Of a stretch of DNA of 64,000 nt, positions 11,744 to 21,338 are shown piece after piece. The stretch is from Ambrosia x helenae (lineage: Eukaryota > Streptophyta > Magnoliopsida > Asterales > Asteraceae). The stretch spans positions 89,810,706 through 89,874,705 of the forward strand of contig CM061231.1 in the NCBI GenBank assembly GCA_030844895.1, given 5' to 3'. Positions within the stretch are counted from its first letter, which is position 1; each line of letters begins with the position of its first letter. The notes beneath the pieces are model-generated. The model saw only the letters and a list, made by a program, of their open reading frames with translations, was not told where the DNA came from and did no database searches. A program made the position numbers and the translations under genes.

Positions 11744-13110
11744 TTATTGGCCCTCACAATCAGGATGTTTAACTTCAAAGACCACTTCTTTATCCCCCAC
11801 ACGCAAATTTAGTTTTCCATCGCCCATATTCATAAGTGCTCTTAAAATGATATGGATGTGGTCGTCCTCAAGCATATCAATCACAACAAAATCAACCGGA
11901 AACATAAACTTATCCACCTTCACTAACATATTCTTAATAATCTCCCAAGGATACTTGATAGATTTATTCACCAACTATATGCACATTCGTTTCAGAATAA
12001 TTCCCCAAGATCTAGCTTAGCTAATTATTATAAAGCATCACGTTAATGAAACACCTAAATCCGCAAAGGCATTCTTAACTTTCAAACTACTGATCCAATA
12101 AGGAATCACGAAGCTACCACAACCAGTCATCTTCCTCGGTAGGTTATTTAGAAGACCAACAGAACACTCCTTATTCAGGGTCACATTTGAAGCTCTTCCA
12201 AGTTTTTCTTGTTAGATAACATGTCCATCAAGAATTTTCCATACTTTGGCATGTTTTGTAGCACTTCAATGAATGGTAGATTTACTATAAGCTTCTTGAT
12301 CTGTTAGATAAACTTCCATATTGATGTTTATATTTTTTGTTTCAAAAATGTCTGGATAAGGAATAGGAGGTGTTCAAACCCTCCTTGGTTCCTATGACTT
12401 CTCCTTATCCTTCTAACCAGGTTGTTCGATACATCTTAGGACTCACCTTGTAGGGTGAACCATTCCTGAAGATTCTATCTGAATCTCCCTACCAACCTAT
12501 TCATCAAGAACCACTTCTTCCTTATTGTCTCCCCGTCACTTGGCTTCCCATTATCCTTCAAGCAGAAAAAAAAATCTGTTGAAGACGTTGCTTGAACCCC
12601 GATGGGTTTCTGTTCTCCTTGCTGAAATTCTGGTGATTCCGCCAACTAGAATGACAAGAGTTACCAAAAGAATTGTTCAACATCCGGTTTGAGTTACCCA
12701 TAAACTTTAGCTTTTCTTGGACCTCCCTTACAGATCTCACAGACTTGCATTTTCTTCTGCAAGACTTTGACCATCTTGGTCGTCAAGACAGTGCCAGAAC
12801 TGACCTAGTTAACCCCTCACAGGGTGGTAGTGAAAATGAGACTAACGTCTAGATACTATAACTTCTCATAGTCAAGTCCTTGAATAACTCATTTACACTC
12901 CTCGTGTATCATGGTGGTCATCAAATTGCCACCAATAGCAACGTTCAGTGTGTTCCTTATTGCATGGGTCACTCAGTTATAAAACTTTTCAACCAACACC
13001 TAACCTTCAAATCCATGTGGGCACTAGCACAACAACTCCTTGAAACGCCCCATGTCTCATTGAAAGACGCCCCCTATTTATGTTGATATCACTAGATCGT
13101 GCTTCATAAA
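11744..13110 (-). pseudogene. Athila-like Ty3/gypsy gag-protease remnant
   Basis: On the minus strand, 11744-11974 reads SIKYPWEIIKNMLVKVDKF then FPVDFVVIDM and GKLNLRVGDKEVVFEV, the C-terminal half of an Athila-type aspartic protease. Broken frames upstream (12000-12400) carry wording such as VPPIPYPDIF and KMTGCGSFVIPYWI. The segment 12558-12740 (SFGNSCHSSWRNHQNFS) matches the Asn-rich gag-protease linker. The segment 12780-13110 retains gag wording (ETWGVFQ..., SVNELFKD). Multiple stops and frameshifts mark it as old. Confidence 0.75.
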
Positions 13111-13537
13111 GGAGCCATTTTGATTGGAGGGGAGAACTTATTCAAAACCCTAATATTCATTTTTCCTGTTCAACCCTTTACATTTATTTTAATTGCTATT
13201 TTATCATGTATAAAATTAGAAAGAATAATATGTTATCAAAGTAATTTCCTAACAAAGTTCTTATGTTTTTACTTGAAGATAAGAGAATTCTCGAAAAAAA
13301 TGACAGTCTCTAGCTTAAAACTGAAACACAAAAGCTTTATTATTCCTTCCAAAAAAGTTGAAAACCAAAAGCTAAGTTGAAAGAAAATAACTTTCTTAGA
13401 ACATTTTTAAAAAAAAAAATTATGAAAGAATAAAAGCATGTTTATAAATAGAAATTGCATTTCTCCAATCTAATTAGGAATGAGAAAAAGTAACTTTTTT
13501 TAAAAAAAACACATTTTTGTTAAATATTTTTCAAATC
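13111..13537. other. AT-rich spacer without genes
   Basis: A-rich and T-rich runs predominate and no protein homology is apparent. It separates the Athila-like remnant from the 5'-truncated LINE. Confidence 0.5.
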
Positions 13538-13870
13538 ACCAGGAAGAGGGATAAGATAGGCAATCGGTTTGGTTTTGTTTGGTTGTTAGATGTGAAGAAT
13601 ATTGGGGAGATGCAGAAAACGCTATCAAGCATCCGAATGGGAGATTACAAACTTAGTTTTAATGTGGCAGGGTTTTCATTAGAAGATGGGGAGATTAATC
13701 GTAGACAACATGAGGCTGCTAGATCGAAGCCAGCCTCCGATAATGTTGCTAGAGAAACAAAAGGAAAGAGGTTAACTTTGAAGTCTTCACCGGTTCAACT
13801 TCTTTTAAGGATGTTTTTATGGGAAGGCCAATCATAGAGAATAAAGAGTAGGTTATAGTGTTACTGTTAC
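13538..13870 (+). pseudogene. LINE ORF1 fragment, 5' part (RRM-like)
   Basis: The frame reads RKRDKIGNRFGFVWLLDVK then LSSIRMGDYKLSFNVAGF, which resembles the RNA-recognition motif at the start of ORF1 in plant L1-type LINEs. It is truncated at the 5' end and interrupted at 13870 by an LTR element. It resumes at 16074. Confidence 0.7.
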
Positions 13871-14348
13871 TGTTGGGTATAATCTTGATAGTTCGAATTG
13901 ATTATGGGTCAAGTGTTAACGGGTTGTGGGATAACACCTTACCGAGTTGCAGGAATGGTTAGCAGTCCAAGTAAGTCAAGATCTATACGGGTTTCTTTAC
14001 CGTTATGGGTCATAAACCAATGGGTTAATGGGTCAGGGGGTATGCATTTTACCCGGCAGGATTTGTGTTATGGTTTGTTTGCTCACATGTCAATGTCTTG
14101 GTATGTTTCACGTGAGGTGCATGGCTAGAAGTAGAGACGTTGGAGTGGGTCTATGAAATAGTCAAAGAGTGAAGCATACTTAACGATTCTTAAGGTAGGA
14201 AATAGTTTTATAAGTAGACTTTAGATTATTGAATTATGTACCTTCGTCGTTTTAATATAGCAGTACCCATTTAATCTTTTGGTCTGCAAGTTATTTCATA
14301 TACATATTAGTGTGATTGAGTGTGTGTTAATTTGGGGCCTAAACCAAC
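13871..14348 (+). repeat. Left LTR of the small LTR element
   Basis: It is 478 bp, TGTTGG to CCAACA. Homology to the right LTR runs from about 14050 to 14348 and is interrupted by a 40-60-bp insertion and a short tandem duplication in the right copy (15870-15965). Confidence 0.85.
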
Positions 14349-15711
14349 ATTTGGTATCAGAGCGGGTGAAGACGAATAGGGTCGTTTTGAGAGTCGAGTT
14401 TAGAGAAGGGGGTAGCAGCCCCTTTAAACTGCTGGGAATGGGCTAAGAACAGACTAGAGATTGTTGCGGAGGAGAAAAGAAGTGAGTAATCAGATGATGG
14501 AAATAACGAGATAGCAGCAGGTTCTATGAGAACCAAGAAGACGAAGCGGATAAGGTTCTGAGTGAACTATGTGGAGACGATATCAAGACTTGAAAGGAGT
14601 TCTAAGTGAACTGAACATGGTTCTGAGTGAGCTGTGAGGAGACGAGGAAGAAGACGGTCTATGTGATCGAAGGAAAGATTAGGTGTCGAAGAAGAAGTAA
14701 TCGACCCGTTGAATTTTCTAAGTGAAATAGAGAAGAAACGCTGATATGTGTGATCGACAGTGTTATGTGTTTACTAACAATAATCAACATCTGTGTGATC
14801 GGAAAAGGAGGTGAAATTGTGACTTGAGAAGGGTTCTAGGTGAACCGAGATGATGAGAAATGTGCCGATCTGTGTGATTAATATAGACGAAATGGCATGA
14901 TCGTAGCAGGATTCTGTGCTGAGTTCGATTGAGGAAGAGTTCTTTGTGAACCATACCATGCGTTATGGGTGAACAAGAAGCCAAGAGTAGAAGATTTCCA
15001 TGTGTTATGCGGGAACTAATTTATGTGTGAGAAAAAAGGAGAAGGATCTGCGTGATTCTTGTGGGTGATTGTTTGTGAATATAAAAGAAATAGAGACTAA
15101 ATTGACTTCATTGAAAAAAGGAAGACGGTAATTTGGCAAAGGCGTGTTTTTTGTCAAATAAAAGAAAAGGGAATTTAGGCTACTTTAGAGTGAAGAAAAA
15201 TGAATTACAGCAAGAAGCTAAGAACCTTAAAAGTCAAGGTTGTTCATTGAAGAAACAACCAAGCACACACGTCAATTTGTTTCAAGGGACAGTGGAATTA
15301 ATTCAAGAATTAAGGATTATATGTGAACAATACTTGTGTGGTAAACCATTGATACGCAACGGCTCGTGAATCTAAGGTGATTCAAAGATGATTAAACTAT
15401 GTGATTGTCATCTAAAGTGAGTCCAATGCGTTGTGAAGTGGTGATCTAGAAGTGGCGTATCGGTATGATTCAAGAGCTGAATGAGGGCTATTTGCGGGTT
15501 GCATCGGTAACGAATTAGTATCGAGCGGTGGTGATATAGGGCTGCCAAAATTAATGAGTACAAAAACAACCAAGAGCAAGTTTAAAGAAAGGGATTTAAG
15601 CAAGAAGCGAGAGCAATAGTTTGAGTCGGATCTATGTGAAACGATCAACAAGCCATTTGTGTGAAGGCGAACAAGAGTAACGAATCTTTTTGGTTCGTAA
15701 GTTCGCAAGGA

Positions 15712-16073
15712 TTACCCAGCATGATTTGTGTTACGGTTTGTTTGCACACATTCCAAAGTCTTGGTATGTTTCACGTGAGGTGCATGGCTAGAAGTAGAGA
15801 CGTTGGAGTGGGTCTATGAAATAGTCAAAGAGTCAAGCATGTTTAACGATTCCTTAGGTAGGAATTAGTTTTATTTGTTTTGTTTGTTCCGACTTTAGTG
15901 TGTCTGTCAAGTGTATAGGTAGACTTTAGATTATTGAATTATGCTTTAGATTATTGAATTATGTACCTTCCTCATTTTAATATAGCAGTAGCCTTTTCTT
16001 CTTTTGGTCTGCAAGTTATTTCAAATACATATTAGTGTGATTGAGTGTGTGTTAATTTAGGGCTGAACCAACA
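15712..16073 (+). repeat. Right LTR, 5'-truncated
   Basis: It matches 14050-14348 and ends CCAACA against the target duplication GTTAC. The first ~180 bp present in the left LTR are absent. A 20-bp unit (CTTTAGATTATTGAATTATG) occurs twice here but once in the left LTR. Confidence 0.8.
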
Positions 16074-16672
16074 GTTACAAGATGATTATAAGGCTAATGA
16101 TCATGTTTTGGGGAAGGCGATCATTGTCCGTATCGTCGATTTCTATGCATTGAAGGCCATAGGTCATATAGTTAAAGAGAAGATGCCGGAGGTGGTGTGG
16201 TTTAGTATCTAGGATGTATGTATGCTATTGTTTATTTTTCGGGACGTAAAGACGCTGAAAGGTTTTGTATTCAAGTGAAGGAAAAAAAATGATACTTTTC
16301 AATGAGCAGATATGTGGGTTGGTGCCCAAGGTGTCCCTCTCCATTTACTTGATAATGAAGCTATTAATCGTGGTGGTGAATGTTTCGGGAAAGTCATTCA
16401 GAAAGCACAACAAGCTGGTTGGTATTCTGACTTTTCTTATGATTATACTGGTGTTCTTTCAGATGGAAAAAGGATACATGAGTCTTGATGTTTACAAGGA
16501 GGTCCAAAGCACAATACGTATGGGTCCTTGGTTAGTGCTAATCTTGGTGACTTTTAGGATTTGGTCAAGGAGGCAGTCGAAGAAGAAGAGGTACAACCAT
16601 GTATTATATGAATTTCTTATCTATTAACGTTAGGGGTTTGGGTGTTCCTGGGTGGGTCAAGGATTTAAGGAT
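16074..16672 (+). pseudogene. LINE ORF1 3' part and ORF2 start
   Basis: Removing the inserted element joins this to 13870. Broken frames read DDYKANDHVLGKAIIVRIV then GAQGVPLHLLDNEAINRVGE, typical of plant LINE ORF1. An ORF2 start follows at 16608 (MNFLSINVRGLGVPG), the expected N-terminus of the endonuclease domain. The LINE stops after about 20 codons of ORF2, where the SINE begins. Confidence 0.65.
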
Positions 16673-16678
16673 CAAGAA

Positions 16679-16832
16679 TTGGATCATAGCCCTGTGGTAA
16701 CACCAAGTGGTGCTGGGAGAAAGAACCCAGGTTCAAACCTGGTGGGAGGCATCTAATGGGGTATTGGACCATATTTAAAAGGGGATACAAATTGTATAAA
16801 AATGGGGAATTAAATTAGCCGTTCAAAAAAAA
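16679..16832 (+). repeat. tRNA-derived SINE
   Basis: A box-A-like TAGCCCTGTGGTAAC (16687-16701) and a box B GGTTCAAACCT (16730-16740) lie about 35 bp apart, followed by a body and an A8 tail at 16825-16832. This is the standard layout of a plant tRNA-derived SINE. I could not identify a convincing target duplication. Confidence 0.65.
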
Positions 16833-17218
16833 TAGATATAGATAAGGTCCACTTCCTAACAAAAATTAACATTTATGATTATCATTTTAATTCATTAATA
16901 TATATCAGATACTTTTTACACATGATAATTATGTAGTAAATTGTCTATCAAAAAGCCCTATCAACTCTTTGGAAGACTAATTATTATATGAAAATTGACT
17001 GTATTTTAGAAGGTATACATTGGACTTTAAGATTGAATTATTAATTTACACATACATCTAGATAGACATTTATTAGATATTTTAAAGGAAAAAACTACAA
17101 ATATAACACGATAACTAGGGCTAGCAAATAAGCTTTTACAACATATAGATTCTTCATTGACCCAGAAACAAGTGTACCCTGCTTCCTATATTAAATGCGC
17201 TTAATTGATTGAGATAGG
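16833..17218. other. 3' flank of the P450 gene, AT-rich
   Basis: This is downstream of the minus-strand P450 stop codon. No gene is seen. It presumably contains the P450 3' UTR. Confidence 0.4.
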
Positions 17219-17437
17219 TTATGCAACAAGTGGGGTTGCTCTAAGTAACGCTAGGCCAAATATATCATTCATGTCCATCTCTTCTATGTCATGAGGAAGT
17301 TTCCAATCAAAATGATATACAAATGTCGCTACCATTAAACTTACTACCCTGTGAGCCAAGGGAATTCCAGGACACATTCTTCTCCCAGATCCAAATGGTA
17401 AAAAATGAAAATGTTGACCCTTATAGTCAACCTCATT
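17219..17437 (-). pseudogene. P450 exon 2, 3' part (haem-binding loop to stop)
   Basis: It reads NEVDYKGQHFHFLPFGSGRRMCPG and ends ATPLVA-stop (TAA at 17219-17221). The haem-ligating Cys is retained. It is separated from the rest of exon 2 by 10.4 kb. Confidence 0.92.
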
Positions 17438-17830
17438 TGTGACACCCGGCATGTTCGGCTTAAACATATTAGTAACATCTAAGTCTACCTTAGCGAGAAA
17501 CGTTTATAAACAAACTTAACTGGGTTAGTTGAGTCGGGTCAAGTTAGGATTGTCCAGGGTACAATGATCTGGAGGATCATTGGGAGTCGTTTTGGTAATA
17601 CACTAGTACCGGGTTCCGTTGTTGGTGACATTACATGAACTAATTGAGTATATATGTAGATTATGGGTCGTGTGGTAGATTATATACATAGATGTGTTTA
17701 AACGATGTGTAAATGATTATCTGTGCTTTAATGTGTTAAATATGGACTAAGGATGCATGCTTATGTGTTGAGATGTGTTAGAATGCGTTAAACACGACAA
17801 ACTGGAAAACTAGTTAAAAAGGGGTTCTGG

Positions 17831-18016
17831 TTCGACCACTTCGAGTGGTCGAAGGAGAAGGAAAGGGTCTGGTTCGACCCATGCAAGTGGGCGAACCAGG
17901 GAAGTGAAAATTGAGAAATTTCCTTCGACCAAACAGGGCTCATTCGACCCTGTGAAAGGGGCGAAGGAGCCTACATTCGACCAATAAGTTGGTGCGAAGG
18001 AAGACTAGTATAAATA
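17831..18016 (+). promoter_or_regulatory. TTCG...CGAA quasi-palindrome array and TATA box of the gypsy LTR
   Basis: Pairs visible include TTCGACCACT / AGTGGTCGAA (17831-17853, loop TCG), GGTTCGaCCCA / TGGGCGAACC (17871-17897) and TTCGaCCAA / TTGGtgCGAA (17974-17998). The last CGAA precedes TATAAATA (18009) by 14 nt, counted from its C to the first T. The identical array in the 3' LTR starts at 25671. Confidence 0.8.
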
Positions 18017-18783
18017 CCAACCTTTGTCATTTTTCATCATTTCACAAACCCTAACCGTCCCAAAACGCTCTCAAACAATCTTAAACACTAAGGAAGGAGT
18101 TTTTGCTCTTCTTTTTCATAATCTAACCTATCTACAACATCTAAACAAGAATCCAAGGTGTGTTCATAATCCTAAATCTTTTAAAAGCATTTTAATTCGT
18201 TTTCATCTAACCCTAATTGTCCAGATCTGTTCTAAGGGTGTTTTTATGATTAAAAACCTTTTAAACATCTTTCTAAATCAAAACATGATCATTTAACATA
18301 GGTTTTCATAATGAATAACATGTGTTAGTTGTGTGTTATGTAGTGTTATGTGTTGTTCACTGATTTGCTGCTATATCTATGATAGAAACATGATATAGGA
18401 TTGTTGATAATGAGGGAATATTGTTGTCTAGGGTTAGGATTGGATATATTGATATTTGGGGGTTTTATTGGATTAATACTTGATGTATGAACATTTATGT
18501 TCAATAGAATGAATAAGAAAGATCGGATGATCGACAAACTGAGTATTTTAAGCTAAACATGAATCGATTTCAAAAGTTTCCAAATTGGGTAAATAATTCA
18601 TGCATGAAAGTGATGTTTCCATAATCTTTGCCATTTTGGGAAAGGGCTGAAACGGATGTATTATCGGGGGAAATCGATGGGGTTTTGTAGGGATAAGTTA
18701 TCCATGCTTGACTGCTGTGTTTGATGATGTTTCGGGTCGTTTTGAATGTGTTTGAAGCGTTTTTAGGAAAATTATTACAACAG

Positions 18784-18970
18784 GGGCGAACCTGGCCTCC
18801 TTCGACCAGTCGATGGTGCGAAGGAGGGATCCAGGGTCGAACCTGGGTTTTTATTGGGACGAATGTGATAAAACGGGCGAAGGAAGCATTAAACGGTCGA
18901 ACGAGATGTAAAATGGTGCGAAGGAGACAAAAAGGTGCGAAGGAGACTCAAAACTGACTGGTTCGACCGT
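18784..18970 (+). promoter_or_regulatory. Second TTCG...CGAA array, downstream of the TATA box
   Basis: It contains at least nine CGAA/TTCG motifs. A long pair CTCCTTCGaCCA / TGGtgCGAAGGAG (18797-18826) has complementary outer arms. It lies roughly 770-960 bp after TATA, probably in the transcribed leader. The copy in the 3' LTR is at 26624-26810. Confidence 0.7.
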
Positions 18971-20015
18971 TCTGATGCAGAAATGAGATTTTTGATACAA
19001 ACTAAGTGTTTTATGCTTGAACCTTGTGTGTAATCTATATGTACTTGATTAGTTAGGGTAATGGGTCACCAACGGGATGTCGGGTCGGTCTAGTGTGTCG
19101 GTTAAACATTTAAACACGTTTTAAAAACATACTTGGTTACGATCTGGACAATCGGGGACTAGATAACCTTATGGTTATTAGTCGGAACACTTATGTGAAC
19201 ATTTTGATAGATCTCCGGTAGAGGGATTATCAAGGGCTAAACATCTTTACTTATATTTGAAGAACGCAACTTAAGGTGAGTTCACGGACCCACTTTTACT
19301 GCTTTAACTTTTGGGGAGAAAACATGCGCTAAACGGTTTTGGTAACATATGTCATACTATGGTTTTAACTTTATATTGCTATACGATCTTTTGGAAAGTC
19401 CCGGGGAAACCATGAATGTGCGGGTTTGCACAACGGGGGAAATGTGGATAGATCTATTGGGCGTGACCTGCCCCACTCGTCGGCTTGGAGGGCCGGGCGG
19501 GTGCATATTGTCTCGAACAGGTACATTGGTATCATGCTGAACATACGGGCTGCTTAATCATGCTGAACATTGCTAAACGTGTCTAGTAATGGTTTCCAAT
19601 CGTAGTAGTAATAAAACTTACGCCTAGCTAGCGTACTTGGTAACATTGATATAGTACGGACATGGTAACGTTATAGTAACATTTTGAACAAACCTGTGAA
19701 CTCACCAGCATTATATGTTGACATCTTTTTGGCATGTTTTTCTCAGGTCGCTAAGGTAGCAATGAACGGAACTAGGCGCACGGGTCTGCATTGGCGTCTA
19801 GATTTTAGTGCACGTTTTGTAATAAGTGTCTTGGATACTTGGGAACACTGTTTTGTAGAGATTAAATTCTTTAAATGCTTCCGCTTATGAAATTTATGTT
19901 TTTGGGTTTACGTACTTCATATAGTGTCGTTTATTGTGATCGTTGACTTGGATCCTGGTTTGTCATGCGCCTCGCGGTAAAACCCCGCAAGTGGTAATTT
20001 GAGGGTGTGACAGAT

Positions 20016-20028
20016 TGGTATCAGAGCC
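20016..20028 (+). other. Primer-binding site, initiator-Met tRNA
   Basis: It reads TGGTATCAGAGCC, three bases after the end of the 5' LTR. Confidence 0.93.
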
Positions 20029-20534
20029 AATGGTTATAGTGAACTAGGACTACATGTAGAGTCTGGTCTATAGCCGAGTCGCACACACTAGACGGTCACA
20101 TTCTTTGGGTCTATTAGTGGGATATGTACTAACGTTGTCGGGGTGTCCTTACATCATCATCATGCTTCTCCGTTACATCATCCGTTTTTATTTGGGTTCT
20201 TATCTACTCTTGTCTTCTTCTTCTGGATTGAAGGAGGAGGGGTTGATTTGTTGGTTCTAGCACACACATGCCTTCTTACACCTGCACCCATTGCCACATA
20301 GGCGACAATGTTCGGTGACTGGGGTCTAAATTAGGGGTACATCTGGAGAACCATGTAGAGCAGTTTATCATTTCGGGTGCACACGAAATAATAAACTGGA
20401 ATGCATGAAAATCCCGATGGACTTCGAGTTTGGATGTATAGTCCTGCAGTTGTCCCTAGGTTAACTCTTGTAAATTTCTAGTGGTTGACACTGGAAGTGA
20501 ATCTGAATCTTTCGAATTCTTGGTTTGTTAGATC
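20029..20534 (+). other. gag leader of the gypsy element
   Basis: These 506 bp between PBS and gag are non-coding. They end in a splice-acceptor-like T-rich tract and AG (20530-20531) exactly 3 nt before the gag ATG, pairing with the LTR donor at 19276 for a possible leader intron of 1256 nt that would remove the PBS. Confidence 0.5.
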
Positions 20535-21338
20535 ATGTCTGGTGCTCGTGGTGGTGGACGTCGTGGTGGAGGCGGTGGCCGTGCTGGCGGCGGTGGTCGT
20601 GCCGGAGGCGGTGGTCGTGGGAACATCAACATGACCCATGCCGAACTGAACAACTTGCTCCAGCAGCAAGTGAACATGGCTATGGCTAATTTCCAGGCCG
20701 GGATTAATGCCATGGGTGGTGAGTTGATTTTGTCGACCTTGCCTCATTTTTGGGTTTCGTGTCCTTTCGTTTGTGTTTTACTCGTGTACCGTGTTTCAGG
20801 TGCTGGAACTGAGGGAGCGGTGGGACTGCTCCGATGGCTAGAGAAGGTGGAATCTGTGTTTGTCATGTGTAACTGTCCTGTTGGGGACCGGGTGAAGTAT
20901 GCTACTACGACATTTGAGGGGCCTGCATTGTCGTGGTGGAATGCTACTACTCAGAACGTGGGATTGGGGGAGGCTATTGCTATGCCTTGGGCGGAGTTTG
21001 TGCAGCTTTTGAGAGGTGAGTATTGTCCGAGGGAGGAGATACAGAAGTTGGAGCATGAGGTCTGGAGTTTCAAGATGGTTGGGTCGGAGATTGAGGAGTA
21101 CACTGTGAGGAGGAACGAGCTGGCGGTGTTGTGTCCCGATTTACACACACCCGAGTACAGGAGGATCGAGCACTATGTGTCTGGATTAGTGCCCGAGATC
21201 GCTGGGTTGGTGGCTGCTGGGAATCTTCCCACTATTGCTGAAGTTGTCCGATCAGCTCATCGGATGACTAACCTGAAGGTGGCTGAAGGCGTTTTGCCAC
21301 CCAAGGGTGCTGCTGTGAAGACTGCTGAGGGAAACTAG
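20535..21338 (+). CDS. gag: Gag polyprotein (capsid), followed by in-frame TAG
   Basis: The start ATG follows a leader. The N-terminus is a basic Gly/Arg tract (MSGARGGGRRGG...). The capsid gag domain covers GTEGAVGLLRWLEKVESVF to VVRSAHRMTNL, with the usual LSWWNA core. An 81-nt stretch (20719-20799) starts GTGAGT, is T-rich and ends GTGTTTCAG; it adds 27 hydrophobic residues (about 63-89) with no place in a gag capsid and looks like an intron. The ORF ends at TAG 21336-21338, but the same frame continues into the zinc knuckles and pol, so gag-pol was one frame and the TAG is a CAG/AAG mutation or a readthrough codon. Confidence 0.9.
   Translation: MSGARGGGRRGGGGGRAGGGGRAGGGGRGNINMTHAELNNLLQQQVNMAMANFQAGINAMGGELILSTLPHFWVSCPFVCVLLVYRVSGAGTEGAVGLLRWLEKVESVFVMCNCPVGDRVKYATTTFEGPALSWWNATTQNVGLGEAIAMPWAEFVQLLRGEYCPREEIQKLEHEVWSFKMVGSEIEEYTVRRNELAVLCPDLHTPEYRRIEHYVSGLVPEIAGLVAAGNLPTIAEVVRSAHRMTNLKVAEGVLPPKGAAVKTAEGN
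20719..20799 (+). other. Probable 81-nt spliceosomal intron in gag
   Basis: The boundaries are G|GTGAGTT and GTGTTTCAG|G. The sequence is strongly T-rich, at the lower end of plant intron sizes. The length is a multiple of three with no internal stop, so both spliced and unspliced forms stay open. Splicing joins MGG directly to GTEGAVGLLRW. Confidence 0.6.

Larger units (their letters stand above)
13871..16073 (+). mobile_element. Small non-coding LTR retrotransposon (TRIM/LARD-like)
   Basis: It starts TGTTGG, ends CCAACA, and is flanked by a perfect 5-bp duplication GTTAC (13866-13870 and 16074-16078). The left LTR is 13871-14348, with a PBS (TGGTATCAGAGC) at 14351-14362. The right LTR is 5'-truncated: homology begins at about 15712, equivalent to left position 14050, so roughly 180 bp are missing. 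The interior encodes no retroelement protein, which makes the element non-autonomous. It instead contains a repeated quasi-palindrome GTTCTnnGTGAAC (14520-14952). It sits inside a LINE ORF1. Confidence 0.88.
17438..20012 (+). repeat. 5' LTR of the P450-disrupting gypsy element
   Basis: It runs TGTGACACCC to GGGTGTGACA. TATAAATA is at 18009-18016. TTCG/CGAA quasi-palindrome arrays lie at 17831-18001 and 18784-18970. A strong splice-donor consensus TTAAG|GTGAGT lies at 19275/19276 in the probable transcribed part. Confidence 0.96.

Noticed and set aside
17831..18001. CRISPR-like array
   Set aside because: Repeats are short, degenerate, irregularly spaced and palindromic, in a plant retrotransposon LTR; no cas genes.
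18024..18537. Small ORFs inside the gypsy LTR (duplicated at 25864-26377)
   Set aside because: Duplicated only because the LTR is duplicated; AT-rich leader sequence without recognisable protein.
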